The notes: generated by a model from the letters alone, not told the origin. 64,000 nucleotides of DNA from Pseudomonadota bacterium (GCA_021832305.1 JAKBLB010000006.1:47771-111770), one strand, 5' to 3'; positions 53,678 to 63,495 are shown, numbered from the stretch's first letter. A program made the numbers and translations.

Positions 53678-55069
53678 CTAGCGAGCGCCTTTACCCCATA
53701 AAACCGTTTGAACCGTCTTCATGAGAATTATGATGTCCAGAAAGATACTGTGATTTTTCACATAATACAGATCATACTGGAGTTTTTCCAGCGTATCCTG
53801 CTTGGAGGAACCGTAGGGATAGCATACTTGTGCCCAACCGGTGATTCCGGGTTTCAAATTATGTCGGTGCTGGTAGAGAGGGAATTCGGTGTTGAATTCG
53901 TCGACGAAAGCGGGACGTTCCGGACGGGGTCCCACGAAACTCATGTCTCCACGCAGCACATTGAATATCTGGGGAAGTTCGTCGATGCGAAATTTTCTCA
54001 TGATGGCCCCGAAACGGGTGATCCGGGTGTCATTGACCGATGCCCAAACGGCCTGCCCCGTTTTCTCTGCGTCCTTGCACATGCTTCTGAATTTATAGAT
54101 CGTGAAAGGCCGACCGAACTGGCCCACGCGTTCCTGGGTGTAAATGACGGATCCTCTGCTCTCCAGGGCAACGAGAAGCACCGCCCCCAGCATGAGCGGC
54201 AAGGTGAGGATCAAAAGGATCGAGGAAGTGAGGATATCGAATATTCTTTTGACGATCAAACCGTGCTGAAAACCATCCGAATAAATCAACCAACTGGTAT
54301 TCACCGAATCCAGTTGTAATGCGCCCACTTCTCTTTCAAAAAAATCCGAGAGTTCGGTGACCTTGATCCCTTTCAGGCGACAGCGAAACAACTCGTCCAT
54401 GGGTAAAATTCCTCGACGGTCGCGCACAGCCACCACGATTTCCTTGGCACGGTATCTTTCGGCCAAGGTGAGCAGATCTTCCGAGAGCGGGAGGATTCTT
54501 TTGGCGATGATATGGTGGTGGTCGATATTTCCATAGGGGAGATATCCGAGGATATTGATCCGGTTGGCCAGATGTCGGTCGTTTTCGTGGTACAGATGCT
54601 CGATCTTGGCGGCCCGGGCGCTGGTTCCCAGGACCAGGATGTTTTTGCGCATACGTTTCAGGCCCATCCAGTAAAGCGCAACGATCCGCTGGGTGGTGAT
54701 GATGGTTGCGGACAGGACCAGGGAGACGGCCAGCACCCAATGGTCGATGAACAGGTTGGGGAAGGCATAGAACAGGAACAGCATGACCACGATGCCGATG
54801 GAGATGGCCAGCAGAATGCGTTTGAGGAGGCCGAATAATCCTCCCTCCCATCCCCAGGGCTCGTACAGTCCCCCGGCCGTCATGCTGGACACCATGACGG
54901 CAGCAAAGATGAATCCGCGCGCCAGGAGTCCTTCGGTGTCATGCACATGGAAGTAATGACTTCCAACCAGATGGGGGGCGACATACACCGCACAGAAAAA
55001 GAAACCGGCATCTCCAAGGATTTGAAGAAGGGCAGAGCTTGAAATGTAATGCCTGAAAAAACGTATCAT
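53678..55069 (-). CDS. XrtA-associated undecaprenyl-phosphate sugar phosphotransferase (TIGR03013, EpsB type)
   Basis: 463-aa polyprenyl-phosphate hexose-1-phosphate transferase that starts each repeat unit. Four to five membrane helices are followed by a CoA-binding-like domain (LVLGTSARAAKIEHL) and a C-terminal catalytic domain. There, KRIFDILTSSILLI is the re-entrant helix, YTQERVGQFGRPFTIYKFRSM contains the key Glu/Arg, and DELPQIFNVLRGDMSFVGPRPE is the hallmark. It is the first gene of the core operon, with a 287-base gap upstream that should hold its promoter. Confidence 0.94.
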   Translation of the reverse strand: MIRFFRHYISSSALLQILGDAGFFFCAVYVAPHLVGSHYFHVHDTEGLLARGFIFAAVMVSSMTAGGLYEPWGWEGGLFGLLKRILLAISIGIVVMLFLFYAFPNLFIDHWVLAVSLVLSATIITTQRIVALYWMGLKRMRKNILVLGTSARAAKIEHLYHENDRHLANRINILGYLPYGNIDHHHIIAKRILPLSEDLLTLAERYRAKEIVVAVRDRRGILPMDELFRCRLKGIKVTELSDFFEREVGALQLDSVNTSWLIYSDGFQHGLIVKRIFDILTSSILLILTLPLMLGAVLLVALESRGSVIYTQERVGQFGRPFTIYKFRSMCKDAEKTGQAVWASVNDTRITRFGAIMRKFRIDELPQIFNVLRGDMSFVGPRPERPAFVDEFNTEFPLYQHRHNLKPGITGWAQVCYPYGSSKQDTLEKLQYDLYYVKNHSIFLDIIILMKTVQTVLWGKGAR

Positions 55070-55356
55070 GGTTTGTCAGATGACTCTGGTTCTTGGTAAA
55101 TCCGGCATGGGCGACAACCTGCAAGCCGCCGGGCCAGGAAACTTTCAAATGGGCGGCTGAGTCTGCAGTGAAACCTGGTGGCGTTCTGTTCCGTACCGCA
55201 CAGACGCTACGATAAATCCAATCCACCTCGAATGAACAAGCGATGGCCGGATTCTATCGCAGTTCAAAAATCCCGACATCACCGGAACAGGTGATCCCTG
55301 CGCGGGCCCAGGGAGATTTTATTATCAGTTGCATTCGTGACATCCTGGTTACAGGG
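55070..55356. other. Non-coding gap upstream of the core XrtA operon
   Basis: 287 bases between the ligase stop and the start of the initiating sugar transferase. No gene, hairpin or good sigma-70 pair was found. A sigma-54-like sequence at 55120-55136 has the two half-elements 11 rather than 10 bases apart, so it is probably inactive. The promoter of the 12-gene operon should lie here but is not recognised. Confidence 0.5.
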
Positions 55357-56943
55357 CTAGGCAGCAGGGTGACCCAGGTAGTGGGCGATGACCCGCTTCC
55401 GGTCTATTTTTCCATTGTTGTTTCTGGGCATGGGGGTTTCCTGGCAGCAGGCAATACGTTGGGGCACCATGAACGCGGGGAGGCTTCGTTGACAGGCCCG
55501 CAGGATCTCTGTCTCATTCAGAGAGTTCCCTGCACCATCCGGTGGAGTCGCCACCAAAGCGATGCTCTGGCCCAGGACCGGGTCGGGCAAACCCACGGCA
55601 ATGACTTCGTCCACCAATCCGGTGGCATAGACCACTTCCTCGATTTCCGTGGGGCTGACCCGGTAACCGGAAGTTTTGATCATTTCGTCGCGCCGACCAA
55701 CAAAATACAGAAAACCATCTTCATCTCGCTTGACGGTATCCCCGGACCAGACGGCAATCTCCGTGAGCATGAGTTGAGCGGGCAAGGACGGTGCCGGTTT
55801 GAACCGTTCCGCGGTTTTTTCCTGATCGTTCCAGTATCCCAGAGCGACCAGAGGCCCCCGATGCACCAGTTCCCCGGGTTCATGGGCAACGCACGGGGTT
55901 CCGTCTTCACGGACCACCAGGATTTCCGCATAGGGAATCGCCCGGCCGATGGAGCCGGGACGGCGATCCACCTCTTCAGGCGGTAGATAGGTCGAACGAA
56001 ACGCCTCGGTCAAGCCATACATGAGGTAAGGGCGGGCCTCTGGGAGTTTGCGGCGCAACAGTTCCAGGGTGTGCTCGGGCATGGCACCCCCCGAATTGGT
56101 GTAGTAACGCAGGGAACAGTGGGGGGGATCGGGCCAGGTCAGAGAGGACAGTTGTATCCAGAGCGGAGGGACGGCAGCCAGTCCGGTAATGGATTCCCGC
56201 TGAATTTCCTTGAGGATGTCCTGAGGGAGCAGATGGTTCAGGAGAACGGCACAGGCGCCGGTCAGGAAGGCCGTCGTGATTTGATTCAAACCATAATCGA
56301 AACTGAGGGGCAACACGCTCAGAATGCGGTCTTCCGGGGTAAGGTCCAGATATCGGGCCACGCTCTTGGCCCCCGTGACCAAATTGAGGTGCGACAGCAC
56401 CACTCCCTTGGGTTTGCCCGTACTTCCCGAGGTATACAGGATGGCGGCCATGTCCGTCGGAATGGTCCGATGAAGCGGCATGGATGGGGCAGAGGGGGAG
56501 ATCTTCAAGGGGTGGCAGGGCGGATGCGCCAGGGTCGGCGGACGGAAGGGGTCCACCAAAATCGTTCCGCCCAGCGCCGGGCATTGGGCGAGGATTTCGC
56601 CCAGTGCTTCGAGTCTGGGGGCCGAGGTGATGAGAAACCGTACCTGGCAATCGTTGAGGATGTGCGCAATTTGGTCGGGTTTCAGGATGGGATTGATGGG
56701 AACGAAAACTGCGCCGGCATGACTGATGGAAAAAAAGGAACAGACGGTTTCCGGGCGTTTCTCCAGATAGACGGCTACTCGATCCAGTCGTTGCAGACCC
56801 AGCTGGAGCAGACGAGTCGTGATTTGGCGAACTTCCTCCGCCAGTTCGTCGTAATTCAGACGGGTTTCACGATAAACTAAAGCCTCACGCTGGGGAGCAC
56901 GGTGGGCAGTTTCGAAGAGAAGATCATGAAAAAATTCGGGCAT
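55357..56943 (-). CDS. Acyl-CoA ligase (AMP-forming), exosortase A-associated (TIGR03098)
   Basis: 528-aa ANL-superfamily enzyme. The ATP motif is LYTSGSTGKPKGVVLSH; MYGLTEAFRSTYLPPEE, then SGDTVKRDEDGFLYFVGRRDEMIKTSGYRVSP supply the nucleotide and hinge regions, and NNNGKIDRK carries the catalytic Lys. It adenylates an acid and loads it on CoA or, here more likely, on the ACP at 7104-7355. In most XrtA genomes the ligase, ACP and both hydrolases are adjacent; here they are 48 kb apart. ATG 56943 (MPEFFHD) is preferred over 56970; neither has a clear ribosome site. Confidence 0.9.
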   Translation of the reverse strand: MPEFFHDLLFETAHRAPQREALVYRETRLNYDELAEEVRQITTRLLQLGLQRLDRVAVYLEKRPETVCSFFSISHAGAVFVPINPILKPDQIAHILNDCQVRFLITSAPRLEALGEILAQCPALGGTILVDPFRPPTLAHPPCHPLKISPSAPSMPLHRTIPTDMAAILYTSGSTGKPKGVVLSHLNLVTGAKSVARYLDLTPEDRILSVLPLSFDYGLNQITTAFLTGACAVLLNHLLPQDILKEIQRESITGLAAVPPLWIQLSSLTWPDPPHCSLRYYTNSGGAMPEHTLELLRRKLPEARPYLMYGLTEAFRSTYLPPEEVDRRPGSIGRAIPYAEILVVREDGTPCVAHEPGELVHRGPLVALGYWNDQEKTAERFKPAPSLPAQLMLTEIAVWSGDTVKRDEDGFLYFVGRRDEMIKTSGYRVSPTEIEEVVYATGLVDEVIAVGLPDPVLGQSIALVATPPDGAGNSLNETEILRACQRSLPAFMVPQRIACCQETPMPRNNNGKIDRKRVIAHYLGHPAA

Positions 56944-57030
56944 ATTTTTGAGGTTGTGGGTTATTATCATTAGCGTTAGTGTGCCGAAGAAAAAATTATA
57001 CCCCCCCTGTTTATTCTAAAGGGAACAATC

Positions 57031-57831
57031 GTGATTTCTGAACAAAAAAACCGGATCCGAACCCTGCTGATCTTTGGGTTGCTATGCTGGGTAGGAATGA
57101 CGGGGCCCTGGGGGAGGGTGTGGGCTTCCGGTTTTTCGGATATCGTGGCTCAGGTCAAACCGTCCATCGTGGCTGTGGGGACGACGGATCCCATGCCGGG
57201 AACGCCCCCCAATTTCCTGGGTACGGGGTTTGTGGTGGGAGATGGCAATTACGTGGTGACCGCCGCTCATGTGACGTCCCTTCCGCTCGACTACGAAAGA
57301 AAACAGACCCTGGCGGTGTATTCGGGAGATGCCCGTCATCTCCGGACCACCGTGGTGGAAATCAGTGCGAACGATTCCGAACATGATCTGGTGTTGTTGC
57401 ATGCCGAAGGGTTGAATCTCAAGCCTCTTCGTCTGGGCGATTCCACTCGCCTTCGAGAGGGGGATGCCCTGGCGTTTACGGGGTTCCCTCTGGGATATGT
57501 GCTGGGATTTTATCCCGTGACGCACCGGGCTACCCTGTCGGCATTGACGCCCATCGTCATGCCCATGGCCCATTCGACCGAATTGACCGGTCGTGCCATC
57601 CGGCAGATGCCGACTCCCTATCTGGTCTTTCAACTGGATGCGACGGCCTATCCGGGCAACAGCGGCAGCCCTTTGTATGAGGCGGCAACCGGGCGGGTGA
57701 TCGGTTTGCTCAATCTGGTGATGGTGAAAAGTACCAAGGAATCCTTGCTCTCTGACCCCTCGGGGATTGCTTACGCCATTCCGGGTGAATATATCGTGCA
57801 ATTATTGAGGTCTGCGGGGATCAACCCCTGA
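57031..57831 (+). CDS. Trypsin-like serine protease (exported)
   Basis: 266-aa secreted S1-type protease. A signal peptide covers residues 1-33. The catalytic triad is visible: His in VTAAHVTS, Asp in SEHDLVLLHAE and Ser in YPGNSGSPLYE. No PDZ domain follows, so it is shorter than HtrA/DegP. It starts at GTG 57031 after AGGGAA and ends 13 bases before prsR, forming an operon with it. It may process or monitor PEP-CTERM proteins or the envelope; that is inference from position only. Confidence 0.85.
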   Translation: MISEQKNRIRTLLIFGLLCWVGMTGPWGRVWASGFSDIVAQVKPSIVAVGTTDPMPGTPPNFLGTGFVVGDGNYVVTAAHVTSLPLDYERKQTLAVYSGDARHLRTTVVEISANDSEHDLVLLHAEGLNLKPLRLGDSTRLREGDALAFTGFPLGYVLGFYPVTHRATLSALTPIVMPMAHSTELTGRAIRQMPTPYLVFQLDATAYPGNSGSPLYEAATGRVIGLLNLVMVKSTKESLLSDPSGIAYAIPGEYIVQLLRSAGINP

Positions 57832-57844
57832 CAAGGAGTGTGGC

Positions 57845-59197
57845 TTGGAAACGCTGTTATTGGTTGAGGATGATCTTGGTCTTCGAAAACAGTTGCGCTG
57901 GCAACTGGAGGGGTTTTCCCTGCAGATGGCCGGCTGTCGGTCTGAGGCCATCGCCTGTCTGCGGCGTTTCGAGCCGAAAGTGGTGCTGCTGGATCTGGGG
58001 CTTCCTCCCGATGCGGACGGTGTGAGTGAGGGGCTGAAAACGCTGCAGGAATTGTTGGCCTTGATGCCGACGACCAAAGTCATCGTATTGACGGGAAATA
58101 CGGATCGAGAAAATGCAGTTCAGGCGGTGGCCTTGGGTGCCTATGATTTCTGTCAAAAACCCTTCGAGCCCCAGGTGCTGGCACTCATTCTGGAGCGTGC
58201 ACTGGCTTTGCATCGTCTGGAAGCAGAAAATTCTTCCCTGAAAACCTTGCAGACCTCCACGCCGTTGCAGGGGATACTGACGCACGATCCGGTGATGCAA
58301 CAGTTGTGCAAGACCGTCGAACGGGTGGCTTCCTCGGAAGTCACAGTCCTGGTTCATGGGGAAAGCGGAACCGGCAAGGAACTCTTCGCGCGCGCCACCC
58401 ATCACTTGAGCCCACGGTCCGAACAACGCCTGGTGGCCATCAACTGCGCCGCCATCCCCGAGAATTTGTTGGAAAGCGAACTGTTCGGATACGAAAAAGG
58501 CGCGTTTACCGGCGCCTCCAAACAAACGATCGGACGTATCGAATATGCTCAGGGGGGGACCCTTTTTCTGGATGAAATTGGGGATCTCCCCTTGTCACTC
58601 CAGGCAAAATTGCTCCGCTTCCTCCAGGAACGAGTCATCGAGCGGCTCGGGGGAAGAGTTGAGATTCCGGTCAATGTGCGGGTGGTTTGCGCCACGCATC
58701 AAAATCTTACCGAATTGATTCGGCAGGGACGTTTTCGGGAGGATCTGTATTACCGGCTGAGCGAAATCGTGATCAAGGTGCCGCCCCTGCGGATGCGTTC
58801 GGGGGATATTGCACTTCTGGCCAATGTGTTCCTCGAAAAATATGCGGCCAGTCAGGGACGATCCTTGCGCGGGTTCAAGCCCGAGGCGATGGCAACCTTG
58901 ACGCATTACGCCTGGCCTGGCAACGTGCGGGAACTGGAAAACGTGATCAAACGGGTCAGTGTCATGGCAGAAGGGCCTTATGTCGGCACGTCGGATCTGG
59001 GGTTGGACGTGCCGGCAGAAGACGGGGCCATGACCATACTTCCATTGAATTTACGGCAAGTTCGGGAAGATGCCGAACGTAAGGCCATTCTCGACGCCAT
59101 CGCCCAGGCAGACGGAAATATGGTCCAGGCTGCAGGACTTCTGGGAGTTTCCCGTCCTACTCTGTATGGTTTGATGCGTCAGTATAAACTTCGTTGA
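57845..59197 (+). CDS. prsR: PEP-CTERM-box response regulator PrsR (sigma-54 activator)
   Basis: 450-aa NtrC-type regulator. Receiver domain (about 1-120) with phospho-acceptor D50 and the conserved K105 (QKPF). AAA+ domain with Walker A GESGTGKE (172-179) and GAFTGA (219-224), which contacts sigma-54. Fis-type helix-turn-helix at the C-terminus (about 425-450). It matches TIGR02915. The start is TTG with AAGGAG seven bases upstream. Its partner PrsK is encoded convergently, and the 3' ends overlap by 41 bases. The PEP-CTERM genes at 7420 and 39818 have sigma-54 promoters and are likely targets. Confidence 0.93.
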   Translation: METLLLVEDDLGLRKQLRWQLEGFSLQMAGCRSEAIACLRRFEPKVVLLDLGLPPDADGVSEGLKTLQELLALMPTTKVIVLTGNTDRENAVQAVALGAYDFCQKPFEPQVLALILERALALHRLEAENSSLKTLQTSTPLQGILTHDPVMQQLCKTVERVASSEVTVLVHGESGTGKELFARATHHLSPRSEQRLVAINCAAIPENLLESELFGYEKGAFTGASKQTIGRIEYAQGGTLFLDEIGDLPLSLQAKLLRFLQERVIERLGGRVEIPVNVRVVCATHQNLTELIRQGRFREDLYYRLSEIVIKVPPLRMRSGDIALLANVFLEKYAASQGRSLRGFKPEAMATLTHYAWPGNVRELENVIKRVSVMAEGPYVGTSDLGLDVPAEDGAMTILPLNLRQVREDAERKAILDAIAQADGNMVQAAGLLGVSRPTLYGLMRQYKLR

Positions 59198-61244
59198 GCG
59201 GTCCTGAAGACAAGGGAAAGGACAGGCGAAAGCACGTTCCTTTCCCTACGGTGCTGGAGACGAGTACGCGCCCGCCCAGTTCCTCCATGTAGGTGCGGCA
59301 TTCGTAGGCTCCGATGCCCATGCCGGAGGTTTTGGTGGAATCAAAAGGGCGGAACAGTCGTTCCTTGATGAAATCTTCCTCCATGCCTTTGCCGCTGTCC
59401 TGAATTTCGAGAATGGCTTCCGTCGGGCTGGAATCCAGCAGAATTTCCACATGCCCATCATAGGGGGTGGCTTCGCAGGCATTCTGGATGATATGTCCGA
59501 TGACCCGTTCCAGACGGTCCGGATCTGCGCTGATCCAGGCATTTTTCTGTACGGTCAGGGAAGGGGTGGGCTTGAATTTGGATTTGCTGAGCAGGGCCGC
59601 ACGCACCAGTTGATGAAGATCGATTGATCGATGTTCCTGAGCAGTGGAGGCCCCTCTCAGTCGGAGCAACAACTGGTTCATTTTGGTGACGGAATGATCG
59701 ATGGTGAAGAGCACGTCTTCCTGAAATTCGGGGTTGTGTTTATGTTTTTCTGCATTTTCCAGAAGCAAGCTCAACTGGGCGATCACATTTTTCAGGTCAT
59801 GCACGATGAAGGCCGACATCCGGTGAAAGGATTCGAATTGGCGGGCCACCAGCAAGGCTTCGCTGGCCCGTTGCTGGGCCAGACTGTTGGCCAGTTGATG
59901 GCCGGCCGCCTTGAGCAGGTCGCTCACTTCCCAGTTGAATTCGATCTTGCTCAAGGGCTGAGCCAGCAGGATGAAGCCGATCAGTTGATTGTAGAGCATG
60001 AGGGGGACGATCAACCAGGCATCCTCTATCCTTGAAAGCCAGTCAGGAACCACCAGATCCGGATAGGGGGGGGTCTTGGGCAGGTACTCGTCCAGATTGA
60101 TGACCCAGCGGGAACGGGACAGAAACTGGATCAGGGAAGAATCCGGAGGCAAGGGGCGGGGCGCCATCTCTATCCCCAGGGCCGCCACGCATTCATAGTT
60201 CTTGCCGGGGTCACTCTCCATCCACAAGGCCCCTTTCTGGCACTCCACCAAGGTTCCGAGGGCGGTGATGGCGGCTTCGTAGATTTTTCCCGGTGAATCG
60301 GAACTGAGCAGCGTGCGCGTAAACTTCATCCATTCTTCACGGTAATCATACTGATAACTGAAAAAATGTTTGTTGATCCATACCTTGAACTTTGAGCGGA
60401 TCTTTCCTGAAAATAACACGACCAATAACAGCAGGGATGCTGCTGCCAGGAAGGTGAACTGCAGGACGGGTCCCCAGTCGCCCCCGACGGAGCGCAGGTA
60501 ATACCCGGCCGCTGCCATGAAAAGCAAATACAGGCCGGAACCGAACAAACTGACGGAGTGGAACACCAGATGTCGGGAAACATGAATTTGCTTGGCCCAT
60601 TCCCGATTTCGCAGTACGGAAACCAGGATCAGGGGTGCCGTCAAGGTATTGATGAACCCCCGGGCGATCCACAGCGTACCCCGGACATGGGAAAACAGCA
60701 GGCCTTCCGCATAGAGCAAAAAGTCATAGACAAACATCGTCCCCAAACCCAGACACATGAATTTGATGCCCCAATGGGCATGGACGGGGGTATTTCTGAA
60801 GTACTGTTCCACCAGCATCATGCCGAAGATGGACAGCGCGACATGCAACACCAGATCGGATTTAGGCATCATGTCGAGTGCATTGGCCCCGCTCCATTGA
60901 TTGTAGAGAAGGATGACCAGGGTCAGACCCAGAAGAATTCGGAGCAGACGCTGGAGGGAACCGAGCAGGGCCGGCGCGGGACTGTCGGGAGTGATCATGG
61001 CCTTCAGAAGAAAAGCCATCCAGAAATAGTCCCGAATGAATTCGGCCAGGTCGGACAGGAGGGGAATGGTGTAGCGCAACGGAAAAAGCACGAGCATCAG
61101 CGCCCAGCCGCTGTTGGCCAGACAAGCCAGGGCCAGGGCCGTGCGGATGGGGTTGGCGGTTTTACGGCCGAGCAGGTACAGCCCCAACAGCGCAAAAACG
61201 GTCAGTGCGCTGAGCTGGCTGGCAAGAGTGATGGGGGAGGTCAA
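59157..61244 (-). CDS. prsK: XrtA/PEP-CTERM system histidine kinase PrsK
   Basis: 695-aa membrane sensor kinase (TIGR02916). About eight N-terminal membrane helices (to about residue 290), a GAF-like domain at about 310-460, then DHp and HATPase domains. The phospho-acceptor is in FIVHDLKNVIAQLSLLLENA; the ATP-binding boxes are VIGHIIQNACEAT (N box), IQDSGKGM (G1) and GMGIGAYECRTYMEELGG (G2). A TTG start at 61244 overlaps the stop of the acetyltransferase gene (TTGA). It phosphorylates PrsR. The two genes converge instead of forming the usual operon. Confidence 0.92.
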   Translation of the reverse strand: MTSPITLASQLSALTVFALLGLYLLGRKTANPIRTALALACLANSGWALMLVLFPLRYTIPLLSDLAEFIRDYFWMAFLLKAMITPDSPAPALLGSLQRLLRILLGLTLVILLYNQWSGANALDMMPKSDLVLHVALSIFGMMLVEQYFRNTPVHAHWGIKFMCLGLGTMFVYDFLLYAEGLLFSHVRGTLWIARGFINTLTAPLILVSVLRNREWAKQIHVSRHLVFHSVSLFGSGLYLLFMAAAGYYLRSVGGDWGPVLQFTFLAAASLLLLVVLFSGKIRSKFKVWINKHFFSYQYDYREEWMKFTRTLLSSDSPGKIYEAAITALGTLVECQKGALWMESDPGKNYECVAALGIEMAPRPLPPDSSLIQFLSRSRWVINLDEYLPKTPPYPDLVVPDWLSRIEDAWLIVPLMLYNQLIGFILLAQPLSKIEFNWEVSDLLKAAGHQLANSLAQQRASEALLVARQFESFHRMSAFIVHDLKNVIAQLSLLLENAEKHKHNPEFQEDVLFTIDHSVTKMNQLLLRLRGASTAQEHRSIDLHQLVRAALLSKSKFKPTPSLTVQKNAWISADPDRLERVIGHIIQNACEATPYDGHVEILLDSSPTEAILEIQDSGKGMEEDFIKERLFRPFDSTKTSGMGIGAYECRTYMEELGGRVLVSSTVGKGTCFRLSFPLSSGPLNEVYTDASNHTE

Positions 61245-62245
61245 GTTTTTCCCAACAGAGCGGGAATAAACCCCCAACGGTATCCGTTGACGTGGTAGAG
61301 GGTTCGGATTTCATCGGTCCAGCGCGTATGCCACTCCAGAACCTTGCCGTAAAACTCTATCCGGCCGAGGGCATTTTCTTCAAAGAGGTGTTGGAAAGAT
61401 TCCTGACGCATCAGGAAAGCAGGCGAGGTCCCGTGACTGGCTTGCTCGTTATAAGCCGTCTTGAGGATGATGAGCGAGGTGTCATCCGCGATGCACAGAT
61501 CCATGGCGGTGACGACATCATCGAACCAGTAGCGGTAGACTCTTCCCTTGCCCCGGGCGCAAAAACTTTCGAGAATCCGGGTATAAAACTGTCCTTGCGC
61601 GTTATCCCTGTGAATGGCCGTACCCTGATCGTTTTTCCACCCCGAACTTTCGAGTTGTCCAAAATCCCTGACGGCCTGATCCATGTCCTGCGCCTGGGTC
61701 AGGATTTCCAGGCGGGGTACCAAGCCCAGTTTGATCAACAGATTGCGTTGTTTCTTCATGTTGGCGCGCAGGTTCTTGCCGCGCGCCTGCCAGTAGGCAT
61801 CGAACGTGCCTTGCAGGGTGATTCGTGCCGTCTGGATATAGTCCAGGGTTTTGAGGGTACGAGAGGCGGGAGGGCGGGGAATGAGGTCCGGGTCTTGCTG
61901 GGTGATGCCCAACACGACAGGGAAACCGGGGAGCGATTGAAGCAAGGAGGGGAGCACGTCTTGCCAGGCGAGTTCAGGCCGGGATACCCAGTATCCCAGA
62001 GGACATTGGGACGGTTGAAAGGTTTCCCAACCCCAGCGGCCGGTGGGGCGCAACAGCGCCATGGCCTGGGGGGTCGAGCCGCCGAGAATGGCCAACTGTT
62101 CGTTCCCGCTCCCAAACAGTTCCAGTGCCGGGGCGAGAAAGGCAGGGTCCAGCAAGGCGGAATTCCTTCCTTCCTGATTCAGGTGTTGCCAGGCGTTCTG
62201 GAACTCGCTGAAACGGGATGCAGGGTAGAGGGTCCAGGGGTTCAT
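61241..62245 (-). CDS. GNAT/FemAB-like N-acyltransferase (CelD/BcsL type)
   Basis: 334-aa protein of the GNAT_6/CelD-like group. ARGKNLRANMKKQRNLLIKLG in the middle and the DQGTAIHRDNAQGQFYTRIL segment are typical, followed by AYNEQASHGTSPAFLM and IEFYGKVLEWHTRW. Members acylate sugars during cellulose or exopolysaccharide synthesis. It overlaps the DegT-type gene by four bases, so the two may act in sequence: amination of a sugar then acylation of the amine. Confidence 0.8.
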   Translation of the reverse strand: MNPWTLYPASRFSEFQNAWQHLNQEGRNSALLDPAFLAPALELFGSGNEQLAILGGSTPQAMALLRPTGRWGWETFQPSQCPLGYWVSRPELAWQDVLPSLLQSLPGFPVVLGITQQDPDLIPRPPASRTLKTLDYIQTARITLQGTFDAYWQARGKNLRANMKKQRNLLIKLGLVPRLEILTQAQDMDQAVRDFGQLESSGWKNDQGTAIHRDNAQGQFYTRILESFCARGKGRVYRYWFDDVVTAMDLCIADDTSLIILKTAYNEQASHGTSPAFLMRQESFQHLFEENALGRIEFYGKVLEWHTRWTDEIRTLYHVNGYRWGFIPALLGKT

Positions 62246-63495
62246 GATGCGCGTTGATCCGGGTGTGAGGGAAGGGAGCCGGAACCGGTGAGGACGGCGG
62301 ACAATACCTGGATCATCCAGTTCAGTTCATGCGGTCGCAGGCTTTGATGACAAGGAAATTGAAAAATGCGGCGCGAATAGTCTTCGCTGATCGGGCAGGT
62401 CCCCTTGTCCATTTCGTCCCACAAAAACTCGCCGAAGCGTATGATCGGGACCCCGGCAAACTTGAGTTTTCCGAACACGGCCATGGGCTGATCCATGATC
62501 AGCGGAAAGACATGGGGGGCGATCCCTTCGGGAAGATGAGGGAACAGGGGACGACAGCCGGGAAGAGTGGCACTGGCTTTCAGAAGAGTCAGATAGTTTT
62601 GTCGTCTTTTTTCGACGATGAAGGAAAGGGAAGATTTTTCAGTGACCCAGCGTGCCCAGAGGGAACCGGAGACGGTGGTGCGTCCGGGATCGAACCCCGA
62701 GTTGAAGGGGGCGGGAACGAAATCTTCCGGAGCCGGAATTTCTCCAGGCCGGCGTTGCGGAGCGGGGGAAGGAGCGTCTGGTTTGAGGCGTCGGATCAGC
62801 CAGTCCTTGAAGCGAAAAGATTTTTTGAACACGGGATCGAGTGACCCGAAGCGCCCATAGTAGGAGGCATATTCCAATGTGTTGACCACCGCCTTCAGTT
62901 CCTCGGACAGACGGGGGGCATGGGTTTTGATGGCGTTTAGAGGATGTCGGAAGGAGACCAGACATCCGCCTTCATTGAGCGGAAAAAATTTCCAGGTGCT
63001 GCCGATGGCGTAGTCGCCCTGGGTCCCCACCGGGCATCCCTCCCTTTCGCCAAAGAAGGCGTGGGCGCAATCCTCGATGAGGATCAGGTCGTGGGCATCA
63101 CACCAAGCGCGGACAGCCTTAAGGGGTTGCAGGAAACCAAAGAAATGGGGAACCAGGACGACGCGGGTGGCGGGGGTGCGACGCTGTGCCATGTCGTCCA
63201 GATCCACGGTGGTGTCGGCGCGAATCCGGTAGAAAACCGGGACTCCGCCTTCGGCCAGAATGGGTTCGATCATGGCACCGCAATGATAGGCGGGGACGAG
63301 AACTTCGTTACGCCCGGACAGACCGATATGGCGCAGAGCCAGGGCAATGGCCAGACTTCCCCGGTTGACCGGGCGCTGGTATGGGGCATCCCGCAAACTG
63401 GGCGGAGAGGGACTTGCTCCCGAAGACCCGCCGCTCAAAGCGGACAGTTCGAAGACGGGTTGCTTGGGGATATGCTCTGGTGGGGTGAAGGTCAT
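62242..63495 (-). CDS. DegT/DnrJ/EryC1/StrS family aminotransferase
   Basis: 417-aa PLP enzyme. It shows VLVPAYHCGAMIEPIL (cofactor loop), FFGFLQPLKAVRAWC, LIEDCAHAFFGE (Asp binding the pyridine N) and GSTWKFFPLNEGG with the Schiff-base Lys. The ATG at 63495 has no strong ribosome site; the longer frame from 63573 would add 26 residues that do not look like the family. It probably aminates a nucleotide keto-sugar used in the polysaccharide, but DegT-like proteins in such loci can also lack this activity. Confidence 0.85.
   Translation of the reverse strand: MTFTPPEHIPKQPVFELSALSGGSSGASPSPPSLRDAPYQRPVNRGSLAIALALRHIGLSGRNEVLVPAYHCGAMIEPILAEGGVPVFYRIRADTTVDLDDMAQRRTPATRVVLVPHFFGFLQPLKAVRAWCDAHDLILIEDCAHAFFGEREGCPVGTQGDYAIGSTWKFFPLNEGGCLVSFRHPLNAIKTHAPRLSEELKAVVNTLEYASYYGRFGSLDPVFKKSFRFKDWLIRRLKPDAPSPAPQRRPGEIPAPEDFVPAPFNSGFDPGRTTVSGSLWARWVTEKSSLSFIVEKRRQNYLTLLKASATLPGCRPLFPHLPEGIAPHVFPLIMDQPMAVFGKLKFAGVPIIRFGEFLWDEMDKGTCPISEDYSRRIFQFPCHQSLRPHELNWMIQVLSAVLTGSGSLPSHPDQRAS

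Noticed and set aside
55120..55136. Sigma-54-like TGG...TTGCA upstream of the core operon
   Set aside because: The GG and GC are 11 bases apart instead of 10, and this spacing is strict for sigma-54.
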